Program-made: the position numbers and the translations under genes | Assembly: GCA_037951105.1 (NCBI GenBank) | Contig: JBAMJV010004307.1 | Span: 91,595-155,594 of the forward strand | DNA length: 64,000 nt | From: Echinarachnius parma | Lineage: Eukaryota > Echinodermata > Echinoidea > Clypeasteroida > Echinarachniidae | Direction of reading: 5' to 3' | The notes under the pieces: model-generated | Databases searched by the model: none | Seen by the model: only the letters and a program-made list of their open reading frames with translations | Told to the model about the DNA's origin: nothing | Part shown: positions 40,601-52,600 of the stretch, in pieces | Layout: the number at the start of each line of letters is the position of its first letter | How positions within the stretch are numbered: the first letter of the stretch is position 1

Positions 40601-43600
40601 CCTACCCATTTATTACACCTAGGCAAAGTGCAGAGAGATCAAGGCGGTGTAGGAAGCGACTTTCTTATACCTCCTTGGAGAGATATATGGTGGTGTAATT
40701 ATCATTGTTTCGAGTTCTCGTGTGTGTGGTTGGTACTGGTGTACATTTTCAGAGAGATATATCAGAGAAGCTCCTTGGGTATATGGTGGAGTAATTAGAA
40801 TTGTTTTGGGTCCTCGTGTTTGGGCGTTGTTGGTGTACATTTTCCACTCTTACGTGGGCGTTGCTTTTTAGGCACAGTCAGTGCTATCAAAGAAACTGCA
40901 CTCATATTAAGCCTTGCTCCCAATGGATTAGAAAGTGTACATCATGTGCAGATTGGTTGCGAGTGTGTCCGATGACCTAGGTTATAATTGAATAAGTGCT
41001 CAGAGATGCCGAGTGCAATAACACAGGTAATGGGGAAACAAGTGCCGTTAATTAAAACAGTTGAATCAAAACTGTTATTGCTTTTTGTTTTCCTGCATTA
41101 AAGTGGGTCCTGATATACAGTTTGGGCAAATTTGATTTATGTAAACACTATTTTGTTTTCATAGGGGAGGATTTTAATTGCTCAAAGTTTGTCTCAACTG
41201 TAACACATGTAACATGGAATTGCCCTTAGAAATGACTATCAATCATAGTAGGTGCTATATATAAATCAAGTTTATTATTATTTGTTTTTATTATCTCACC
41301 TACTATGGTGGAGTAATTAGTATTGTTTTGAGTTCTCATGTGTGGGTGGTATTGGTGTATTAGCGCCGTCACCTGATATATCCATCTCTCTCTCCCAACT
41401 TCACCGGAATGTGACAAGTTCCGAACATGAAGCGTTGGCGCACATGGAACCTGTCTATAGAGGTCACTTGTCTACAGTGGCCACTTTTCTTGCATCCCTT
41501 ACAGGGACTTAGTAACATTGTCCAAATCCTCAAAATCCAATTGAAATTCAAGCGGTTCCCTCATACCTTGTTGTATTCTTATTAACAAAAAAAGCATGGG
41601 ACAGGTTTCGGTTTTTCAAATTTCCTTTTCGTATAAAAGATATTTACGATTGAAGTGTTTAGATGTCAAATTATCCAATGGATCGTCAGAACTGTGTACA
41701 AAGCAAGTGCAATGAGTTAGTGAATGTCACTTTGCATTTTTGCTCATTACTCGGCCATATAAAGTCCATTTAACTTGAAATTTTCACACAACACCCAGTG
41801 GACATATCAGATAACAACAATATACATTGTATCAACCACTCATCGCTTTTTGCACATGTCAACAAAGTTACTAGATCCCTATAATATGTGGTCGCTACAT
41901 TATGATTGGCTAGTGGCATTGTACATGTAGTTTACACTCTTGCAGTTGTTGTAAATGTCCAATTATTGTAACTAAGTGTGTGAACAGCCAATCAGAATGG
42001 AGCATTATTGCTGACCAGTGCCATGGTAGATACAATGATTGGCCATTAAAAACAATTGGTAAAAAGTTTATTGAAACCAGGTCCTGGTGTGTGGTTGGTG
42101 TTGGTGTATTAGCGCCGTCACCTGATATATCCATCTCTCTCTCCCAACTTCACCGGAATGTGACAGGTTCCGAACATGAAGCGTTGGCGCACACCGCAAT
42201 CATAATGACACAACTAATCACATGTCAACCACTCATCTCACATCGCGCGCCTAACGACATTAACACTCTCCCTACATACATCCCATCTAATGTACGACCA
42301 TCTATCTACCTCAAGGCTGGTTATCGTCGGTTGAGATATAGAAGGGAGCTAAAGCCACTTTTTGTGATTTGGAGGTATTTAAATCATGATTGAACTTTGG
42401 GAGACTTGTAGAAATCATGTTTAGCCCTCTTTTATTTTTAACACTCTCCGTACATACGTCCCATCTTCGACCATCTATCTACTCCAAGGCTAGTTATCGT
42501 CGGTTGAGATCTAGAAGGGCACAATTTGGAGGTAATCATTATTGAACTTTGGGAGCCTTATAGAAATCATGATTAGCTCTCTTTTATTTATTTTTTTTTC
42601 AAACAGAGAGAAACTGACCAGAAATATATAATATAAATGAAAAATGAACAAAGAAAATTCCCCGGGGAAATGCAATTTTCTTTGTTCATTTTTCATTCTC
42701 TTTTATTTTTGATAAATATTCACAAAAATAGAAATAATTATGATCTGAAAATTTGGTTTTGCATACGGAAGGCCCCTACCTAGTTAATGGTAAAGGTATG
42801 TAAAACTTGATTTATGCAAAAAATCTACTTAACAGCCTTCTTGCTCTCACTTAGAATATAGCCGCCCCCCCCCCCCCCCCCCTCCTCACGACCTTCCCTC
42901 CCTGCATGTAATATTACCTTCCGAGGTCAGATTCCACTATCTCCTTCTTTACTTCTATTGGTGAGCATAGCTTTGATTCATTGCCAATAATGGATTATGT
43001 AGGCTTGGTCTTCACCGGTTTGGTCTACATCTCAGTTTGGTCTAGATACCAAATGATAAATAATAATAATGATATATATATATAGCATTTATAGAGCGCC
43101 ATGTATCTAGGTGCCCTATTCAGAGGCGCATTATTACCCTTGGTCATCAGGTACAGTTCGAACCCCCACAATTATCTTGCGCACCATCTCAACTCCCAGG
43201 GGAGCATACTAGCCCAAGCTGATATTATTCATTGAAACCAGCTAAAGCAAAACCCTGCACTTGTCAGTCATTCTTGTTTTGAAGAAATTGGAACTTTGAG
43301 TTCGCATAATGTGTTTTAAAGACTTATGATTGTAAAAATCATATCTTTGCCAATTATTGACCAATTTGTTAGAACAAAGCAAGATATGAAAGCTTGTTAT
43401 GAAGCCTTTGTATTAGTATGAAAATTTACAGTTTGATTTTTACCGACAAGTGCAGGGTTTGCTTTTAAAAGCCGGTCACAATTAATTTAGTTGTGAAGTG
43501 TAGTGTGTGGTTTACTAAGTCAACCAGATTAACACCTCTCTCTCTGAGAAGTAGACTAAGGTTCTCTTTGATTGGATGGGATGTGACTGTCTCGAACACT

Positions 43601-46600
43601 GGGCCTCCATTTATCGTCCTATCCGAGGGACAGAGCATTTTCCATAAATCCTTTCCTACACAGGAAACACGGTGTGAGGGTGGGAGGAAGGTATATTCAC
43701 AATGTAAGTTAGCTCCCATTTTATGCAAGGGCAGTGACGCCATGTCCGATGAACATCAGACAGACGCGCTTAAAACTGAAATAACTCACCTCCCCTACTT
43801 ATCCAAATCCTAAACCTCTAGTACACAATTTGGAAGTAGACCAAACGGGTGAAGACCAAGCGGCAAGTTAGCCCAATAATTGCTTAACAGATAATAAGGG
43901 TTGAGTTACTAATGACTACTGGGTACTAGGCTAGCAGCATGGACTAAGTACTAGTATCTTATCACATGGGCACATGTCGCCCCGCTAATGTAAGGAACAC
44001 ACTACTATGGAAGCTGAACGACCTGGGCCCTAGGCTGGTTAACACATTGGTGGCGGGTTACCTGGTCTGTTGTGTATTACTATTAGACCTATGGGAATAG
44101 GAGTATTTAGTGGTGAAATGTGTATAAAAACCCATTGGTGATGGGTACCTGGTGTGTTGTGTATTAACCTGTCTCCCTCGAGATTCTGGAATCCCCATTA
44201 GACTTTGTACATAGCCCACCCGGTCCTGTAGGCAAGGGGTTAATACTGTGGGAATAGCATTATTATCTAGGTGTGAATGGGTTTAGAATGTAATTAAAAA
44301 GGGATAGGCTGGTTAACCCATTGCAGTCGGCTACCCAGTGTGCTGTGTATATATCCTATGGGAATAGCAACATTTAAGGTGTGAACAGGTTAAGAAGGTA
44401 AGGTTAACCCATTGGAATCGGGTACCCAGTGTGTTGTGTATAAATTCTATGCGAATAGCGATATCTTTGATTGAATGGGTTAAGAAATCAAATTGAAAAA
44501 GATGGCTGGTTAACCCATAGGAGTCCGGTACCTGGTGTGTTGTTTATTAATCCTATGGGAATAGCAATATTTAAGGTGTGAACAGGTTATGGTAATTGAC
44601 CCATTGGAATCAGGTATCCAGTGTGTATATGGGAATAGCGATATCTCAGGGTGAACGAGTTAAGAAAGTAATTGAAAGAGATAGGCTGCTTAACCCATTG
44701 GTGATGGGTACCTGGCATATTACGTATTAATCCCATATCGCAATGAACTGGTTAAGGTATGGTTAACCCATTGGAGTCGGGTAACTGGTGTGTTGTGTAT
44801 TAGTTTCATGGGAATAGCGATATCTTGGGGTGAACGGGTTTAGAATGCAATTGAAAAAGGATAGACTGGTTAACCCATTGGAGTCAGGTTCCCACTGTTG
44901 TAACATTGTCCAAATCCACAAATCTTACCAACAACTCTAGTGGTTCTCTCATACCTTGTTATATTCTTATTACCAAAAGAGGCATTGAACAGGTTTTTTT
45001 ATGTCCCGTTTGTTAAAAAGATATTTACAATTGAAATGTTCGGATTTGTGACTATCCACTTGAAAAGTTATATCTGTGTACACATTCAGTGCAATGAGTT
45101 AGCAAATAACTTTGCATTTTCGCTCATTACTTGGCCATAACATGAAATGATATATCAGGTCACAACAATACACGTTTTATCATCCATTCATCACTTTTTT
45201 GCACATGTCAACAAAGTTACTACTTGTAGATCCCTTTAAGGGGTGAACAGGTTAAGGAGGGTAATTGGAGCGGATAGAGATGGAGATGCTGATGGAGCCA
45301 GAAATGGACTGTAAAGGGAAGGCGGTGCCATGCCGAGAAATCCGTGGTATTCTTAGCGGCTAATACCGCGGCCGGTGTCAGGAGTTCAGCGCAAAGGCTC
45401 TAATTCTCGCTATCACCTATTGGCATAGAAGCATCGGTGAGGGTGCTTTTCCCAGAGTTTCATGTCGCTACTGTCTAACACTCACTTATGGGGAAGTACA
45501 TGTATCAACTGTGTTCTTGCTATCACCCATTGGCATATAAGCATCGGTGAGGGCGCTTTTCCCAGAGTTTCATGCAACTACAGCCACAAACTGGTAAACA
45601 GTGTCTGATTATAGGGGAACGAAATGCTAGCATTTTTTGCTCACTGTTAATGATAAGTACCTATAACCCTTTTTTCTAGTTAGGTAGGTAGGTACATTGT
45701 ACGTAAACCGAGGTGACTTTGGTCAGTTTTCGAGAACAACGTATTTTCATTGAGCCTCACATACTTGAACAGATTTCTGATTTTTTACACTGCCCTGTAA
45801 AAATGTGTTTTTAAAAATAAGAAACTTGTTCAAGTCATTGAGGCTAAAAAAAAATAAAGCTTTCTCAAAAACTGGCCAAAGTCATCCCGGCAGCCAAAGT
45901 CACCCTGGTTTACGGTATCGCTAATAATGGAATTAATCAATGTTCCATCTACAGTCTACTGCCAAGAAAATTCTCGGTGAGGGCACTTTTGCCCATGTTT
46001 AGCCCCAAACTGACTTCCGGTGTATTGCAACATTTAATTCTGGCTTCCACCTGCTGGCAAAAAAAAGCGGCAAATTTCAGGGCTAGGTCGGGAGTTCAGT
46101 GCGAATGCTCTAATTCTCGTTAGCACCTATTGGCAGAGAAGAATCGGTGAGGGCGCTTTTCCTTTTGTCCAAGCTTATTGCAACTACTGCAACAGCCCTA
46201 TAAAGCTGACTTATAATCACTAAGGGGAAGCCATTATGGCCCCTTCCCCCCCCCCCCCTTCAATTTTAGGTTAAAGAAAATTGATAGGGGTGAGCTGCAG
46301 TTAATAATAATAATATATAGCATTTATAGAGCCCCATGTATCTAGGTGCCCTATTCAGAGGCGCATTATTACCCTTGGTCATCAGGTACAGTTCAAACAT
46401 GTACATGTACAATTATCTTGTGCACCATCTCAAATCCCAGGGGAGCATACTAGCCAAAGCTGCCCTATGACATAGAGCGCTACAGGCTATTTTAACACCT
46501 GACCAAGTACCCATTTATACTCCTGGGTAGAGAGCAGCAATGTGGATTAAATGCCTTGCTGAAGGACATAAAATGCTGGGGCATCGATTGGGTTCGAACT

Positions 46601-49600
46601 CGGGTCCCGAGATCGGAAGTCAAGTGCTTATCCGAGTGCTTACCTCCACATGTCTCTCACCCCCCCCCCCCCCCCCTCTCCTTATATAAGCCAGTGCCCA
46701 ACACCCAACTTCCAGGATTTCCATAACTCTATGCATACATCTCATAGGTACTGAAATTATCTTAATGAATGGGCAGTATTCAACGTTAGATTTCCAAATA
46801 CACAATAGCAGAAATGCAAAATTCAATGAAATATTGTTCTCACTATGAAAAAAAGAAAGAAGAAAAGGTCCAGTTATATTCTTTAAGTATTAGTAATTTG
46901 TAAACTGTCATGCATGGAAGATCATTCAAAAACACAGTACACTTCTCTTTGACATATATATAGTGTTACAGCAACCATTCAAAACCATGATACACATTTC
47001 CTATTTTTAATCATATTCATGCATACATGTATATCAGATGAAAAATATTTTTAAAGATGAAAAAGATCAAAAGACAAATTAGCTTCCATGGAATAGAAAA
47101 ATTAAGTATGGGAATCAAATTAATGATCGATTTATTGTATAATTCAATATTCAATGTTGTTCTTTTGTTTATACCATTGTGCCTTGAATACATGTCTTTG
47201 TTTTGAAAAAGTGTGTAATCTAGCATTAGGTGGTGGCTTACCTGTAAGCTTGGATGGCAGGCGAGTTCCAACAGCATCTTGACCACACCGTAATGTCCCT
47301 TGTTGACCCCTATGTGTAGGGCTGTCTGTCGACGCTTGTTCCTTGCATTTAAATCGGCGCCCTCTTCGTGAAGTAGCTCTATCACGTGAGGCTCGTCTCC
47401 AAACGCGGCGTGGTGGATCGCACGGTCACCGTCTTTGTCCTAAACAACAAAACATAACAGAAATTTTAAGCATATATTTTAAATGAAGAAAAATACTGCT
47501 AAAGCTGCTTATCTACTACCAGTGTAATAAAATGAGAATTTGAAAGGAGTCTAGCTTTCGATCTTAACAGAATTTTTGTCAGGGAAAAACTGACAATAAG
47601 GGCATGTGAAACAGCTCTATACTGTGAGGCTCGTCTCCAAACGCGGCGTGGTGGATCGCACGGTCACCGTCTTTGTCCTGAATCATAAAACAAACAGAAA
47701 TTTTGATCAAATATTTTATAGAGAGTGTCCCTTGTTGACTCCTATGTGCAGCAGTGTCTGACGACGCTTGTTCCTTGCATGTCGGTCAGCGTTCCTTTCG
47801 TGCAACGGTTCTATCACACGAGGCTCGTCCCCAAACACTGCATGGTGGATCACATGGTCACCATCTTTGTCCTGAATCATAAAATAAACATTCATTTTTG
47901 TATTAATATTTTAAATTAAGACAGATACTGCTGAAAATTGCTTATCCACTACAAAATTCACAGTGTAATAACACGAGACTAAGGAAGGGATCTAGCTTTC
48001 GATCCTAACAGAATCTTTTTCAGGGCAAAAATGAGAAAAGGACATGTAAACATATATTTTGTCCATTGCTGACTCCTATGTGCTGGGCAGGGCTGTCTGT
48101 TGATGCTTGTTCCTGGAGATGAGGTCAGCACCCTCTTTGTGCAAGAACTCTTTCACGTTAGGCTCATCACCAAATGCATAAAGCAAACAAAAATGAATAC
48201 ATATCTTCTGAATTTCAGTATCTTGACAATATCACAAAAGTTAATTTAATTGTTTCAATATGGCGTCTGACTATTATGAGCTTTGAAAAGGGTTTCGTGG
48301 GAAGTTCCCCCATTCACAGGTCTTTGTGGCTCGATGGTTGAGCATCTGTATAGCAATCTGCAGGTCTCCATTTTGATTCCCGGCAAGGCCATTTTCCTTT
48401 GCTCATTATCATTTACCATATTTGCTGGGGGAAAAAAAAGAACCTGTAAGAAGGGGGAGCGGTTAGAGAAAATTGTTCACATTATTGCCACAATATCACA
48501 GTTAATAACTTTGCATTTGTTTTTATAATATGCTTTGCGTTTATTTCTGGAAAGTTCATAAAAGATAGTGTGGGGGAAAAGTACACAATATATCTAGTTT
48601 AACTATGCTACACTGATCTTCAGCACAGTTTGATCATCAAGAAACCAGGGAATAATTATTATTTTTCTTCAATGACAATGGGGGATGCAGTTAATACACG
48701 GGTGCGGTTTATACACGAGCAATTATGGTAGCTAATTCATTATTGATAAAATACCATACCTCCACTTCCATATCTGCATTGTGTCTGATGAGGACTTTCA
48801 AGACGTCGCCATGCCCATTCTGACTTGCTGCTTGAAGAGCAGTGTGGCCGGCAAACTGCACGTTCACCTGTAGAAATAATGGAAACACATGTGGTTGACC
48901 GGGGTAATAATAATAGCTCTTAAAAACTCTATTGCAATTTGTGCTCTATAAATATCTATCACTATTATAGGTTTTCCAGGCAATTTCCCAAATCTATCAC
49001 TAGGGTAACACTATAAACCCATTCAAGACTGGTCCCAAAAATACTTGGGGTAGGGTCTATGGAGAATGATTGTTATAGCATAATTAATGAGTGCTAAACG
49101 GGTTTTAACTTTTTTTTGCTAGCCCACTCAATTTGTAGTTGTTTGTTTCAATTGATGATATTAATTGGGGCTTTGTCATTATTTGGAGGGGGTTTGCTTT
49201 CAAGCCAGGTACTAATATATATAAACCCCTCCATGCAAAATCCTTTTAGTATGTAATTTCTGTGATTTATCAATACTTTTATTATGTACAATTTGTTTAA
49301 TATGTCATTGCCTGGATAACAATAAATATCAACTACAAAACAAATAAATAAATTTATAATTTTTTTAATTTATTTACATTTGCTTCAGGTCTCTGCATAA
49401 TCTCTTCACATTTGTGGGCATCGCCGTTAGCAGCAGCTTTAACCAGTTCTTCATTCACATCGCCACTGATGTGGGTCTCAAATAACTTCTTCAGCAGTGC
49501 AGAAAGTCTCTCTAAAAATAAATGAATCAATCAGGAAAACAATTAGGATATAGATTAAAGGGAAATCCAAGCCAGAATTAGTTATAGTCTAACAGATTAT

Positions 49601-52600
49601 GAAGGATGGGAGGAACAATCTGAGGAAATTTAATCGGACAAGAAGCAAAGAGAGTTTTACCTGATTGAAAATTTTATATTTAATAAGTCATCATTCAAAA
49701 TTCCCACGAATTGTAACCTCATTTGATAGCAACTTGCCAAATTTTTGGTACTGCAGATTTCACTTATTTCTCATTTTAGTTGCTAAGAACACATTTTCAT
49801 TTGCTTCTTTTCATGAAAAATATGAAGGAATATTGATGGACTAAATATTATTCAACATAGTAAAGTTTTCATTTTGCCAGATAAAGTTGAGATCGAATAT
49901 AGCTCACTTAACTACAACAGAGGCCTAAGTATCTATCACTTTGCCTTTTGTCCCTATTTCAACTGCCCAAGTGGCTCTGCATTGCAATTTTTACAAAGGA
50001 AGTTTACAAAATACGAAATTTGTTGTGAACAAAAAACAGTTCAATTAGCAATACTGGAAGCCTATGCGTCTTTGTCAATATCAATGTTCAAAGTAGCTCT
50101 ATGTTGAAAATTTTTTGAGTCGCAGGCTGCAGGTAATAATGATGTTTTTAATCCATTCAGCATATTATTGATAAACATCTCTAAGCGCTTTACATTTTTA
50201 TCTCGGTGGTTGGACACGCACTTGCGCTCAATCCCCACCTGACGTACACTTTCTGTTCCCTTGGGAGCAGTGCATTCTGGAAGCCATGAGGCACACACAA
50301 CGGTATACAGTTACAATTGAAAACACGTTCCACTCCTACTGGGTCCCCATTTATACATCTAGGTAGAGAGCATTTATAAAGGATAAATTGTCTTGCTGAA
50401 GGACAATGCAACGGACAATACACTGCTTTCAAACTCGGGATCCCACTGATTGTAGAGCCCGTCCACAAGAAAGTAAGTAGAATACTTGGCACGAATGTGG
50501 GTGTGTAAAAGCATAAGTGCACTGTTAAGTAGCACCTGCTGGAATGCTTCACAGGGAGTGGAGAGAGTGCACAATAAGTGCTAGATGAATTACGGGTGTA
50601 TCTCATGGACAAGTTAGGTGCTGGTCCCTCTGGGAGAATAGTGCAAAAAGCACTCAAGAGGCTAACCTGGATAAATTTTTAATTAACAAAAATATTACTG
50701 ACCTGATGAGTTGCCGAGGCCTGCCGAGTCTGAGGCCACTTTGGTGACTGCAATAGGGTTGTAAGTCCAGGACGTCCCACAAACCTCCACCTTCAGATCA
50801 TTGTCATGGTAGATCTGTTGTACTCGTCCAATTTTCCCTAGCGTCTGTGCAATTAAACAAATTAAAGTCAAATAATCTTAATTGCCCTAGGTAAATACTG
50901 TACATTGATCCATAAAACAACCAAATCATCACAGAAACAGTTTTCATGTTAATAGCGGGGAATGTAAAAGAATGTAAATGGAAAAGATCTATGTTACTGC
51001 TATTAAGTTAATGTCACTGATGTCACTGCTAGTAATTGGTGACAGCCAGAGGGTTGTAAGACCAGGACAATTTGTCAACCAGTTCTTGCAATATTGTGAT
51101 TAAAAGTAAATTTTTTTTTTAAATGAGGCCTGTGACCTTTCACCTATAACCTCATGACCCAAAAATCTTATAAGACCAGTGTCACCCCAATATGTACAGT
51201 CATACAAAGTTTGAAATTGATCCGTCAACCAGTTCTCAAGATAATACAAGAATGAACTAGATGGATCTTCGATTGCGCGCAATCGAAAATTATGCCTCCG
51301 CTATCACGCGATTTTAATATGCCCAAATTAACATGCACTGATTTAATTTTTCTTATATTTTGAGTCCTGTGACCTTGACCATATGATCCCAATCTTTGAT
51401 GGCTCCCTAAAAAACAGTCAGGTACCAAGTTTGATTGAAATCTGACATTTAGTTCTTGAGATTTTGGTATTACAAGCTTTTTTGCATGTATAATGAGTCC
51501 CGTGACCTTGACCTCAACCTCATGACCCCAACATTTTATGGCTACGTTGACTCTTTATGATACAGGTACCGAGTTTGATTGAAATCTGACATTCAGTTCT
51601 TGAAATTTTGCAATTACAAGCCATTTTCGCATACATATTGAGTCATGTGACCCTGACCTTTGACCTCATGACCCCCCAAATCTAATCAGATCAGTGGCAC
51701 CCCGATATGTACACTCATACCTAGTATGTAATTGATCCGTCAACCGGTTCTTGAGATATCGCAAGAACGAGGCATTTTTGCACATACATTGATTCCTGTG
51801 ACCTTGACCTTTGTCCTCATGAACCCCAAAATCTAATCAGATCATTGCCACCCCAATATCTACACTAATACCAAGTTTGAATTTGATCCGTCAACCAGTT
51901 CTTGAGATATCGCGAGAACGAGGCATTTTTGCATATATATTGAGTCCTGTGACCTTGACCTTTAACCTCATGAACCCCAAAATCTAATCAGATCATTGTC
52001 ACCCCAATATGTACACTCATACCAAGTTTGAAATTGATCCGTCAACTGGTTCTTGAGATATCGCGAGAACGAAAACGGGACGTACGGACGGACGTACGGA
52101 CGGACGTACGGACGGACGTACGGACGGACGTACGGACGGACGGACGGACGGACGGACGGACGGACAACCCGAAAACATAATGCCTCCGGCCACTTCGTTG
52201 GCGGAGGCATAAAAAGGGAGAGACGGACGGACAACCCAAAAATATAAGGCCTCCTGCAAGTTTATTTCTAGCATTGAACCCTCCCTGCACTTGAGCATTC
52301 AACAAAGTCCATCCTACCACACTCCCCATGGAGCAATCCAGCCCTTAAAGATAAGCTAAGCTCATGTAATCAACAGTATGCCTGTCACTACTAAAGCAAT
52401 TATGCACAGTTAAAAACTACACAAGTATCTTGTGCACCATATAAACTCCCTTGGGAGCATATTAGCCACCAAAGATCACTAAAGATCAGCTAAGCTCATG
52501 TTAACAGTATTCCTGTCACTAAGATCTATTATACTGTGACCTTCAGGTAGCACACCCCACCTCACTCCAAATGGAGGAATCCAGCCCATTAAAGATCAGC

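Noticed and set aside
43465..43813. Overlapping 92- and 106-aa frames
   Set aside because: No recognisable domain, open on both strands, no exon-like boundaries.
48310..48400. tRNA gene
   Set aside because: A and B boxes are degenerate and the acceptor stem does not pair; a SINE head fits better.
52017..52329. [15 protein letters not shown] frames
   Set aside because: Translation of the (cggacgta)n microsatellite within a repeat element.
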